Assembly: GCA_016180645.1 (NCBI GenBank)
Contig: JACPAV010000008.1
Coordinates: forward strand, 57,012-121,011
Source: Nitrospirota bacterium
GTDB lineage: Bacteria; JACPQY01
Direction: 5' to 3'
Length of the DNA stretch: 64,000 nucleotides
Part shown: positions 53,444 through 62,000 of the stretch, piece by piece
Position numbering within the stretch: position 1 is the stretch's first letter
Layout of the letters: every line of letters begins with the position of its first letter
Made by a program: the position numbers and the translations under genes
Notes under the pieces: model-generated
What the model was told of the DNA's origin: nothing
Databases searched by the model: none
Seen by the model: only the letters and a program-made list of their open reading frames with translations

Positions 53444-53656
53444 ATGGCGGCAGAAGAAAGCCGAGATACAAAGAGAATCCGCGAATTGGTGGAAATCTTC
53501 AGACAGCTTGGCCTTGCCGCCGTGATCGGAGGAACGGCGGACGCCGTGGTGGATGGGACTCGCCTCTTGATCGACGTGTTCGGGATTGCGGTGGGGATCA
53601 TCTTTCTTGGAGTCGCCGTTTGGTTGACGGGCAAGGGAAACGGCGATACCCTATAG
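53444..53656 (+). CDS. Small membrane protein (70 aa), opposite strand
   Basis: MAAEESRDTKRIRELVEIFRQ is a charged amphipathic start, followed by one or two hydrophobic segments (LGLAAVIGGTADAVV and LLIDVFGIAVGIIFLGVAVWL) and a short basic tail. It is transcribed opposite to the main element genes and is followed 2 bp later by a second tiny membrane protein. I cannot assign a function; holin-like or superinfection-exclusion-like roles are possible guesses. Confidence 0.6.
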   Translation: MAAEESRDTKRIRELVEIFRQLGLAAVIGGTADAVVDGTRLLIDVFGIAVGIIFLGVAVWLTGKGNGDTL

Positions 53657-53658
53657 AC

Positions 53659-53775
53659 ATGGACGCGGCAAGCGCAGTTCTCTTGGGAGTCTTCACGAGT
53701 ATGCTTTTGTTCGCCGTGGGCACTGTCATCTACGTGTCCCGCGTCACCCGCAAGAAACCGACCGTCCAGAACTGA
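53659..53775 (+). CDS. Tiny membrane protein (38 aa)
   Basis: ATG at 53659 encodes MDAASAVLLGVF, a single hydrophobic helix running through TSMLLFAVGTVIYV, and a basic end SRVTRKKPTVQN. It starts 2 bp after the stop of the 70-aa membrane protein, so the two are probably co-translated. Single-helix proteins of this type can act in phage or satellite membrane functions, but this is inference. Confidence 0.55.
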   Translation: MDAASAVLLGVFTSMLLFAVGTVIYVSRVTRKKPTVQN

Positions 53776-53840
53776 CCCCTTTCCCCTCACTTCATCTCCG
53801 GCGAGAGAAAATCTGCTTGAACTCTTCCACCACTCTTTGA

Positions 53841-53976
53841 CCGCAACACCGCAACACTACACCCCTTAAAGGGGGTGTAGCTGTGTAGCGCAACATGTAG
53901 CGCAACATGTTGCACAGCAATAGTTTCAAGCACTTAGCCGAGCGCAACATCCGCGCAACATGGGGGTATGTTGCGC
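53841..53976. other. Iteron-like repeats, candidate replication origin
   Basis: GCGCAACAT occurs at 53888, 53900, 53942 and 53953, and inverted at 53968. A 12-bp palindrome GCAACATGTTGC lies at 53902-53913, two GCAACAC copies near 53843-53856, and a 9-bp-stem hairpin (CTACACCCC/GGGGTGTAG) at 53858-53881. The cluster abuts the 3' end of the primase-helicase gene, a usual position for an origin bound by the replication protein. Confidence 0.65.
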
Positions 53977-53979
53977 CCT

Positions 53980-55962
53980 CTACTTCTTGAGCCATTTGCG
54001 GGGTCCTCCGGGGGTGTCTAGGGCGTCGAATTTCCGCCCATCGTCCCGGCTGAAGACGGTTCGGATCGCGCTTTCGGTGATCCCCGTGATCTCCGCGATC
54101 TCCGGGACAGTCTTCGGCCCGTTCTTCAAAGCCATCTCCACCCGCTGCCATTGGGCCAGGCCACCGGCCACGGCTTCCGGCATGGCGTCAAACTCGCTTT
54201 TCTCAAAGGTGATCCGGCCCCCCGTGAATCGGATCGTGAACCCCATCGGAGCTTCAAGCCTGCCCCCGTTGCACTTCCGGTTGAACAAGCCCACCTGGAT
54301 CACGTCCTCGCCGGGGGCCTGCCCGCGTTTCATCTCCCACGTCGCCCGCGCCATGTTGTGCCAGTACCCGGAACCTATCGGCTTCTCCTGGGTGACGTTC
54401 TTCGCCACGTGCGCGATGACGAGGGAGGTCCCGCCGATGAAGCGGACGGCCTCAAAGAACTTCAATGCTCCCTCCGCCGACTCAAGCTCCCCGCCGCTGG
54501 CGGCCCCGGCTGAATCGTACACGATGAACGAATAACCGCCCTCGCCAACAAGCCGCTTGATCTGCCTCCGTTGATCGTACAGGGGACCGATACACCGGCG
54601 GTAGCCAATGGGCGGAAGCCCCTGGTCGGTCACCATCTGCCGAAGGCGGGCCTTGTGTTCGTCCGAATCGGATTCCCAATCGAGATAGAAAGCCTTCCCC
54701 CATGTGTTGCAGGAGTCCATGAGGGGGCCGCATCCCCCTTGATGGGCTACGGCACACGCCAGGGCGAGAAGACTTTTCCCCGTGCCGCCGTCGCCGAAAA
54801 GGATCGTGGGAACACCCAGCGTCACGATTCGATCAATCAACCATCGCGTATCACGTGCCGTCATGGGCGCGTTCAGAAATTCCACCGGGTCACCCGTCTT
54901 GATTCGCTCTATGGCGAGCACGGCCACGCTCTCAAGCATCCCGGCCCAGCCGATCTGTAGCCTCTTCGACAGGTAGTTCACAAGTTGAACCCGCGTCCCG
55001 GTGACAGACAAGTTCGTCCGCACGGGGCCGTGAATCCGTTTCGGCACTCCATCCCCGGTGCCCCGGACCAAAAGTTCAGCGTGAACACCCGTGTTCTCGG
55101 AGTGCACGCCGTCAAGCTCGATTTCGATCTTGTGTTCCGGCCAGGCGAACACCCACGCGCCCCCGCGATCCGAGAAATCGGGCGGTTCCTCGATCCCCAG
55201 CCGTTCCGCTTCGATCCGGTACCGCGTGATGGACTCGATCACGGAGCGAAGCTCCCCGGCGTCCATGGGGGGTCTGCACTTGTCGGCGAAGGGCCGGAGG
55301 ATCGTAGCGATCACGTCCGCCGGGTGCCCCTTGGTGTGGAAGTATCCCGCAAGCCGGGCCGCGTCGGTGTTCCGGGTGCCTTCCGCCGTACCCTTCGCAA
55401 GCAGACGGGATACCCAGTCTGGCGCGTCACCGTTGACCGCCGCTCCCGGATGCGCGTTGCCGTTTCCGTTCTTCCCCTTCAGGGCTTCCGGCAGATTCGA
55501 CAGTACGGCAAGCGGAAGGTCCTTCAGCACGGTGTACGCCTTACCGCCTACCACGCTGGGGCAGGCCATGACGTAGCCCCCATCGCTTCGAACGTCCACG
55601 TGAGGGAGGAACCCCGCCCCAGTATGGAGTTCCGGCGTGTACTTGAAGTACAGGTGCATGCCCTTCGGCGTTTTCACCGTGAAGGTGTCACCGGAGACAC
55701 CGAGCTTCTTGAAGTTCTCCATCCCTTCCGGGCCGTCCAGGTCGATCACGCTGATTCCGCTTACGCTCCCCGTTACAATCGCCATGTTCGGACTTCCATG
55801 GGCGAACCACTTGCGGATGTCCTCCTCGGTGGGGCGTTTCGTCTGAAACGTCTTCCAGTCTACGAGCGGGGGATGTTTCTGACCCTCCCGGATCGGGATG
55901 ACGGCGTACCCTCGCCGGTGAAGTTCAAGCGCGTCCGATAAGATGCTCATTTTTGAGTTCAC
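53980..55962 (-). CDS. Bifunctional primase-polymerase/helicase replication protein
   Basis: A 660-aa protein. The N-terminus is a prim-pol domain (ALELHRRGYAVIPIREGQKHPPLVDWKTFQT, ISVIDLDGPEGME with the catalytic acids, FTVKTPKGMHLYF). Residues about 190-250 resemble a primase C-terminal domain (TRNTDAARLAGYFHTKGHPADVI). A RepA/AAA_25-type ATPase follows: IVTLGVPTILFGDGGTGKSLLALACA (Walker A) and FIVYDSAGAASGG (Walker B). The end has a small winged-helix (TVPEIAEITGITESAIRTVF). It should replicate the excised element from the adjacent iterons. Confidence 0.9.
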   Translation of the reverse strand: MNSKMSILSDALELHRRGYAVIPIREGQKHPPLVDWKTFQTKRPTEEDIRKWFAHGSPNMAIVTGSVSGISVIDLDGPEGMENFKKLGVSGDTFTVKTPKGMHLYFKYTPELHTGAGFLPHVDVRSDGGYVMACPSVVGGKAYTVLKDLPLAVLSNLPEALKGKNGNGNAHPGAAVNGDAPDWVSRLLAKGTAEGTRNTDAARLAGYFHTKGHPADVIATILRPFADKCRPPMDAGELRSVIESITRYRIEAERLGIEEPPDFSDRGGAWVFAWPEHKIEIELDGVHSENTGVHAELLVRGTGDGVPKRIHGPVRTNLSVTGTRVQLVNYLSKRLQIGWAGMLESVAVLAIERIKTGDPVEFLNAPMTARDTRWLIDRIVTLGVPTILFGDGGTGKSLLALACAVAHQGGCGPLMDSCNTWGKAFYLDWESDSDEHKARLRQMVTDQGLPPIGYRRCIGPLYDQRRQIKRLVGEGGYSFIVYDSAGAASGGELESAEGALKFFEAVRFIGGTSLVIAHVAKNVTQEKPIGSGYWHNMARATWEMKRGQAPGEDVIQVGLFNRKCNGGRLEAPMGFTIRFTGGRITFEKSEFDAMPEAVAGGLAQWQRVEMALKNGPKTVPEIAEITGITESAIRTVFSRDDGRKFDALDTPGGPRKWLKK

Positions 55963-56341
55963 TGATTGAAACTAACAGCCAGTCCACCGCCGCGTGGAGG
56001 TTGGCTTGAATCGTATGATCCCGCCGGAGCCGCGCCCCGCATTCCGCGATCTTTCCCACAGCCTGGGAAAGCTCCTCGGCAATCCAACCCTCCGGGGTCC
56101 GGCGTTCGGAAAGTGCAATCCCCGTCATCCAAGAATCGAAAGGAGCAGACACCGAAACGCTTTCAACATTCGCCGCTGCCTGAAGTGATGAAGCGCCAGA
56201 ACGCGGTAGTTCTTCGACACATCTAAGCTCATCGATGCGCCAAGCCAAGGGGCATCCAGTCGCGGGGACAGCCGGCGTCGATCCAGAGTGCGAGAAGGTC
56301 AAGACGATACCGAACCGTCCTGCTCCCGCCGGGGTGGACAA
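55925..56341 (-). CDS. Hypothetical protein between AlpA-like regulator and primase
   Basis: The 138-codon frame overlaps the primase start by 38 nt and the AlpA-like gene by over 100 nt if the ATG at 56341 is used, so a TTG near 56248 is a more realistic start, giving about 107 aa. The C-terminal part is helical (WIAEELSQAVGKIAECGARLRRDHTIQANLHAAVDWLLVSISELKNE). I do not recognise it. Gene reality is supported mainly by close packing with its neighbours. Confidence 0.5.
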   Translation of the reverse strand: MSTPAGAGRFGIVLTFSHSGSTPAVPATGCPLAWRIDELRCVEELPRSGASSLQAAANVESVSVSAPFDSWMTGIALSERRTPEGWIAEELSQAVGKIAECGARLRRDHTIQANLHAAVDWLLVSISELKNEHLIGRA

Positions 56342-56483
56342 TCAAACACGCGGGTATCCGTCCTCGGTAGTGGAGTTGATACAACGTGCGATGCGTAAAG
56401 CCGAGTACCTTTGCCGCTTCTCTCGCTGATCCCAATTGAATCATACTGCTCAAGAGTCTACACCCGCGTAGAATCGCGGTCAA
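56229..56483 (-). CDS. AlpA/excisionase-like helix-turn-helix protein
   Basis: The core SAREAAKVLGFTHRTLYQLHYRGRIPACLIVHPGGSRTVRYRLDLLALWIDAGCP is a MerR-type winged helix typical of AlpA/excisionase regulators of satellites and prophages. The frame allows 84 aa; an ATG at residue 14 (about 56444) may be the real start. AlpA-like proteins activate integrase or replication genes in phage satellites. It lies upstream of the primase gene. Confidence 0.78.
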   Translation of the reverse strand: MTAILRGCRLLSSMIQLGSAREAAKVLGFTHRTLYQLHYRGRIPACLIVHPGGSRTVRYRLDLLALWIDAGCPRDWMPLGLAHR

Positions 56484-56550
56484 TGACTATCTGTCACTGT
56501 TACCGCGACAAAAGAGAGGGTGGTATTTGTCGCGGTAACGTAGGGGGGGG

Positions 56551-57465
56551 CTAGTCCGGTGGGGGAAAGAACTTGGAAGCGCCGGTTTGAAATCTGTTGA
56601 CTTGAACGCTTCGTTGCAACGCTCTTGCGGCGCTTCCCTTGGTCGAAATCCCTCGCTGATTCGTGAACATCGGCGCAAGCAGATGCAGAATCAACCCCGA
56701 CATCGAACGTTTTGGAGTTCTTCCCTTCTTTCCCTGACCCTTCGGGGTCGGATCGAGCCAATCCTTGATTTCGTCTGTCATGGTCGGCGCAAGGTCCGTG
56801 TTTGGAAAAGAAGCCAGCAACGCGGTTTCCCACCGTGGGTCTTTTCTTTGGCTCTTGTAGACCCCTTTCGGCATGGGCGGGAAGAGAGGGGATATGTGCT
56901 GTTTCAGTGTCCAATATGCCGTCGCCACAGCGACGTGAAAGTCTTTCGGTGTGTCAGGCTTTCTCTTCGGTAGCTGAAACTTGGACTCAAACAGCAATTT
57001 GAAGCGAGAAATCTTTTCCGATCCATTTTCGGCGTCCATAACCTCACCGACAAGCTCCCGGAACCGCTGCAATAGAACGGGACCGCTCATCTTCCCGGCG
57101 TGATTGCGGACGAATGCAAGGAAAGCGTCACCGATGGTGCGTCCTTCCGGTGGAAACGTATTTCTCAAATCTCTCTCCAGGCTTGGGAATACCCCCCGCA
57201 GGGGGTTCGGGATTCTGTCCCTTCGTGCCGAGTGCATTTCTCCATAGAGTGTTCTCGCGGTAGTCGGCAAAATGCAGGGTTGATTGTTCCAATTCGCCTT
57301 GATGTAGCTTTCCGGGGTCCACTCGGCGCGGCACCGGGCAAGACTGTTTACGACATCCTCACGATCCCGGTTTTCTTTCCTGCGCCGAGCATCCTCCGTG
57401 AAACGCGGTTCGATGTCGTCGTTTCTTGGCTCCCCATCCGGGGGCGTGAAATCCTTTTCCGGCAT
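56551..57465 (-). CDS. Large hypothetical protein of the element
   Basis: From the ATG at 57465 (GGAAGGA upstream) the product is 304 aa: MPEKDFTPPDGEPRNDD, then helical sequence such as VVNSLARCRAEWTPESYIKANW and FLAFVRNHAGKMSGPVLLQRFRELVGEVMDAENGSEKISRFKLLF, ending with a basic region. An upstream frame extension to 57669 is possible but would overlap the protease gene and is low-complexity. No signal peptide, no known domain. It lies between the AlpA-like gene and the protease, a location used for variable cargo in satellites. Confidence 0.58.
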   Translation of the reverse strand: MPEKDFTPPDGEPRNDDIEPRFTEDARRRKENRDREDVVNSLARCRAEWTPESYIKANWNNQPCILPTTARTLYGEMHSARRDRIPNPLRGVFPSLERDLRNTFPPEGRTIGDAFLAFVRNHAGKMSGPVLLQRFRELVGEVMDAENGSEKISRFKLLFESKFQLPKRKPDTPKDFHVAVATAYWTLKQHISPLFPPMPKGVYKSQRKDPRWETALLASFPNTDLAPTMTDEIKDWLDPTPKGQGKKGRTPKRSMSGLILHLLAPMFTNQRGISTKGSAARALQRSVQVNRFQTGASKFFPPPD

Positions 57466-57653
57466 TCGTCGTTCCTTCCTTTCAGCCCGGCGCGAGTTGG
57501 GAGACACGCTCCGGCCTTTGTTCTCCTCCACGCCCTTCGCTTCATTCCCGGCAACCGATTCCCGTCCGGTCCCGGCCTTCCGTCTCCTGGGCTTTCCTAT
57601 GCTCACCCTTGTGGCATGGGCTTGAGTTGCAGAACGCGAGCGGGATCTGTTCA

Positions 57654-58622
57654 CTATTTCGGGCACCAAGGTGCATCTTGGAGAGCCTGAGTTGAGTTGG
57701 CCAAGTTCGATTCGACATGACTTGAGGGAATCGCAAAATTGATGTTTTGGGAATCGACCAAAGAGTAGGATGCAATCCCGATCACCTGCCCATCTTCGGT
57801 GATAACGGGGCCTCCACTTGAACCGGGAGAAATGGGTGCAGTAATCTGAATGACATCAATCCCATGAACCATCTTCCGTCCGGCGACAATTCCGTCGGAT
57901 ACCGTCGGTGACAACCCTGATTCGCGGCCACCGAGGGCCGAGAGTTCCGCGGCTCTCGGAAACCCAATGACATATACCTTCTGCCCTGCACGAACGATTG
58001 TCTTTCCCATCACTCTTGCGTACTGTTCGGGATCTAGACCTAGACCCATGTCTGAGTCACCCAGAGATAACGTGTGAAGATATTTTGCAAGAGCGTCGGA
58101 AAATAAACTGCCCGTGAGGACCTCAGACCACAATTGAGTATTTTCGGATGATGTCTCCGCCCGACTAACGGCCAGGATCACAAGATCCTCCGATCTACTT
58201 CCATATGTGAACCCACTTAACTTCAGCCTGATTCCATCAGACCGAGCTATAGCGATCTGGTCCGGCCGGCAAAACCCGTCCAGGACGTGGTAGCTCGTGA
58301 CAAGGTAGTTTGTTGCAAAGAAACCCCACCGAAACCGTTCCTTCGTCTTCCTCATCTGTTCGCGCATGGAGTCGGCAAATGGGTTGGCGATCATGAAACC
58401 TGATCCGGTTCCTTTGGGCGTGCTCACCAGAAATGTGGCTTTTATTGCTCGATCAATTACCTGCTCAATTTTCTTTTCCTCACCTGTCGCGGCCACGGTA
58501 CCGATGGTGATCGCCAAGGGGATCATCGACAGGCGCAATAACCACCGCTTCTGAACTCCGTGCGGGCCAGCAGGGCCGCACCTGCCCACGCCATACTTAC
58601 CTCTTTCCGAACGCTTCACCAC
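57654..58622 (-). CDS. Exported trypsin-like (S1/HtrA-type) serine protease
   Basis: A 322-aa protease with a signal/anchor segment (WLLRLSMIPLAITIGTVAATG). The catalytic triad is complete: LVTSYHVLDGF (His), SEDLVILAVSR (Asp) and PISPGSSGGPVITEDGQVIG (Ser in GSSGGP). The HtrA family is indicated by the protease fold, but there is no PDZ domain. It should act in the periplasm or at the membrane. It is the last gene of the element before the right repeat and is unusual cargo for such elements. Confidence 0.85.
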   Translation of the reverse strand: MVKRSERGKYGVGRCGPAGPHGVQKRWLLRLSMIPLAITIGTVAATGEEKKIEQVIDRAIKATFLVSTPKGTGSGFMIANPFADSMREQMRKTKERFRWGFFATNYLVTSYHVLDGFCRPDQIAIARSDGIRLKLSGFTYGSRSEDLVILAVSRAETSSENTQLWSEVLTGSLFSDALAKYLHTLSLGDSDMGLGLDPEQYARVMGKTIVRAGQKVYVIGFPRAAELSALGGRESGLSPTVSDGIVAGRKMVHGIDVIQITAPISPGSSGGPVITEDGQVIGIASYSLVDSQNINFAIPSSHVESNLANSTQALQDAPWCPK

Positions 58623-58928
58623 GGAACTCCTACGCCCATTGTCGGGGCATCCCTGAAATCGTCACGGACGTGTGTGTATCGGGGGGAAAGCAATGACCTT
58701 GTGGCGATCCACGGGAAAGGTCCCGCTTGGTGTTGCCGGGGGGGGGGGGTGCCTTCTGCTACTTCCGTTGATACTTGGTGTGATACTTCGTTCATTGAAA
58801 AGCATTGTACAGCGTTGAACAGAGGGAACAAGGCCGCTCCCATTTATGCACGATCTCACGGGGTGTTACTGCTAAATCGAAGTACAGCGTAGAACGGCGA
58901 ATAACAGGATTGACAGGGTGTCCACCCT
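58623..58928. other. Right-end non-coding region of the element
   Basis: About 300 bp with a 12-G tract (58738-58749) and the 31-bp repeat at 58763-58793, whose minus-strand reading matches the integrase C-terminus (ERSITPSINGS). Short frames here lack starts or motifs. It probably holds integrase-binding sites and remnants of an older integrase end. Confidence 0.6.
58763..58793. repeat. 31-bp direct repeat near the right end (candidate integrase arm site)
   Basis: Identical to 51068-51098, located about 135 bp inside the right att core. Together with the left copy it would flank the core in the excised circle. Confidence 0.85.
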
Positions 58929-58967
58929 ATCCAGAGTCCGTTGTCCTGCCATTGGACGATCTCCCAG
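58929..58967. repeat. attR core with partial tRNA-Gln (5' half)
   Basis: This is the 39-bp repeat again: a 5' half-tRNA with no T-arm or 3' acceptor strand. The native-looking promoter still sits immediately upstream (minus strand) of this half gene. Confidence 0.93.
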
Positions 58968-58982
58968 GAAAGGCCGGGGAAC

Positions 58983-59010
58983 AGGGTAGCGTTTTCCCAC
59001 CTTTTTTCAA
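58983..59010 (-). promoter_or_regulatory. Displaced native tRNA-Gln promoter
   Basis: On the minus strand TTGAAA (59005-59010) and TACCCT (58983-58988) are separated by 16 nt, and the -10 box ends 16 nt before the half-tRNA 5' end. Transcription from here now runs through the tRNA fragment into the element. Confidence 0.6.
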
Positions 59011-59059
59011 GATGCGCCCCTCATTGACTTGGCTTAGCCCGCGCGGGATGCTTCGCACG

Positions 59060-62000
59060 ATGATGGAATCCACCTCCGTTGCCGGATGCGATCTCGGAAA
59101 GTCGACGGCGAAATTCGTCGTGGGACGGATCGGACCGGGCCCCACGCTCTCCATCGATTCCAGTCACGTCGTCGATCACAACGGCAAACCGCTCGAAGCT
59201 TTTCAACGGTGGTACCTGGATCACGACATCAACCGTTGCTCCGTCCTCGCGGCGACGGGCCTGCACGCCGACGAGATAGCCTCCCCCGCGCTCGGCGGGC
59301 TCCCCGAGGACGCCTGCCTCGAAGCCGCGCTCCGATTTCGCACGGACCTTGTCGGGCCGATCCGGGTCGTCAGCGTGGGGGCTCGCGGGTACGCCGTGCT
59401 TTGCCGCAATGAAGACGGTCGGTTCACCCATCTGCAAAGCGACAAGTGCTCTTCCGGCACCGGAGAAACCATGGTCAAGACCGCGGCGCGATTCGGCATG
59501 ACCGTCGGAGAGGCGGACGAGCTCGCGCTGGGCGCCGATGAAAGTGTCGCGATCACGGCCCGCTGCTCCGTCTTCGCCAAAAGCGAGATGACCCATTTTG
59601 GAAACCAGGGCGAAGCCGCCGACCGGCTGTTCAAGGGCTACTTCGAATCCGTAGCCCGTTACGTGTCCGCTCTCCTCAAGCGGGCGCATGGCAACGGCCC
59701 GATTGTTCTCATCGGTGGAGGCAGTCGGATCGGCGCCTTGGTGAAGGCGTTGAAGGACGGCCTCGGGGGCGAAGTGATCTGCGATCCATTCTCCATGACC
59801 TTCGAAGCCCTGGGCGCGTGTCAGATGGCGTTCGAGCACCATGTGGGCGGGAGAGAATGCGGTCTGCCGGTGGACGCCGCTCTCCTCGTGCAGCCAAAGG
59901 AACGTCGATTTCGCGTCCTGAACCCAGCGAAGCACTCTTCCCCTCGCGTGGTTCAACTCGAATCTCCAAGATGGGACAAATCCCCGTCGGGACCTACCCC
60001 CGTCGTCCTCGGTCTCGACCTCGGCTCGACGGGAAGCAAGGCGGTGCTTGCGGATATCTCCTCCGGCGAGCCGGTTCTCGATGTCTACGACCGCACGCGC
60101 GGGAACCCCGTGGAAGCCGCCAAGCGATTGGTTCACTCGATCCGGGAACGGATGGACCCCGATATCCGTGCCATCGCGGTAACGGGATCAGGCCGGGAGG
60201 CCGTGGCCACCATTCTTCGCGCCGCCTATCCCGATGACATCAACCGCATCGTGGTGATGAATGAGATCATTGCGCACGCCGCGGCCGCGATCCGGTGTGA
60301 TGAGAAGCGAGGCGCCGGTCTCTCCGTGGTTGAGATCGGAGGGCAGGATGCGAAGTTTATCCAGATTGCAGGTGGACACATCGTCGAAAGCGACATGAAC
60401 AAGGCGTGCAGCGCGGGCACCGGCTCCTTCCTCGAGGAGCAGGCCGTGTTCTACGGGGTCCACGACATCCGGGAGTTCGGGCGAATCGCCGCGGAGGCGA
60501 AACGCCCTCCGGATCTCGGGCAGATGTGCACGGTGTTTGTGGCGGAAGCCGCCGCTGAGGCGCACAACCAGGGTTTCGAGGTCTCCGATCTGTTCGCGGG
60601 CTTCATGTACTCGGTCATTCACAACTACATCAACCGCGTGATGGGATCGCGGACGTTCGGTGATCGCATTTTCTTCCAAGGGAAACCGGCCTCGAACCCC
60701 GTGCTGGCTTGGACCTTGGCGGCGGTGACCGGTCGTGAAGTGATCGTGCCATCGAATCCCGGGGCCATGGGCGCGTGGGGCAGCGCGATTTCGGGCCTTC
60801 AGGAGATGAAGCCCGAAGATCTCCGACGCGCAGGACGGCTCGACACGGCCCGATTCCTGGCCGCCGAGATGTCGGCACGTTCGGAGTTCCAATGTCGCGA
60901 TCCCAAGTGCGAAACGCTGTGCCGGATCGAGAAGAACACGGTGGCCGTCGCCGGTTCAAACCACACCGTCTTCGCCGGGGGAGCCTGTCCGAAATTCGAA
61001 GTGTCCAGTCTGGGTAAGCCCAAGCTTCCCATCGACGCTCCGAGCGCGTTCGACGCCCGGGAGGCCATTCTCGCCCGCCACTTGGACGGATCCGATAACG
61101 GCTCCCGCCCCATCGGCATCCCCGCGGTGGGTCCGAATCATACCTTCCTCCATTGGATGGTTACGCTTCTGCGCGAATGGGGACTCTCCCCGAGGGTTTT
61201 GCGGTCGGACGCCCGCTCGCTCAGCCGAGGGGAGGAGCGTTGCTACTCTTACGACGCTTGCGCCCCGGTCAAGATCGCGCACGGGGTGGCCGACGCCGAG
61301 GTCGAAACTCTTTTCTTCCCCAAGATCCTGGCCTACGGCGACCGCGAGGGGCCGGGCGGCGTGGTTTGCCCGATGGAGCAGGCAATGCCTGAAATGGTCG
61401 AACGGTCTCTCCAGGCGCGGGGACGGTCCACTCGTGTCATCCGACCCATTCTCGATTTGCGCAAGGGACTCCTCTCCGTGGCGGTGCTTGGCCGGCTTCT
61501 CGCCGTGGCGCGATCCCTCGGCATTCCGCATCCTCGCGCACTCCGGGGGGCGCTGGAGGCAGCCAGGGTCCAGCGCGAGTACGAAAAAGCGCTCTCAGAA
61601 ATCGGAGAGCGCACACTCTCTTATGGGCGTAAGCACGGCATCCCCGTCGTGGTGATCTGCGGATCCCTCCATGTTGTGCATGATCGGGCGATCAATGCGG
61701 GCATCCCCGGCATCCTCCGGCAAAACGGCGCGCTGCCCCTTCCGGTCGACTGCTATCCCATTCCGGACGGCATCCATCACCTTCCGAAAGTACCCTGGGC
61801 AGACGCCAACCGGTCAATGCGCGTAGCCCTCGCCTGTCGCGCCCGGGGAGATGCTTTCCCGCTTCTCCTTTCTTCCTTCGGATGCGGCCCGGCCTCATTC
61901 GCCGAACACGTCTTCGACCATCTGATGACCGGCTATCCTCACACCGCCCTGGAAACCGACGGACATGGCGGCGCCGCCGGATACGTCACGCGCGCGCAAG

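Larger units (their letters stand above)
50981..58967. mobile_element. 7.9-kb integrated element in tRNA-Gln (satellite-like)
   Basis: It is bounded by a perfect 39-bp direct repeat and begins with a tyrosine integrase next to the tRNA. It contains an RHH protein, an AlpA-like regulator, a primase-polymerase/helicase with iterons, hypothetical genes, two small membrane proteins on the opposite strand and a secreted protease. There are no capsid, portal, terminase or conjugation genes. This gene set resembles phage satellites or small integrative plasmids. A degenerate ParB-neighbourhood-like gene suggests decay, but integrase and replication genes look intact. Confidence 0.9.

Noticed and set aside
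53858..53881. Hairpin as a rho-independent terminator
   Set aside because: No T-tract follows on either strand; it lies within the iteron cluster and is more likely part of the origin.
58805..59047. N-terminal extension of the CoA-activase frame
   Set aside because: It crosses the att repeat and the displaced tRNA promoter; the family-specific sequence begins only near 59063.
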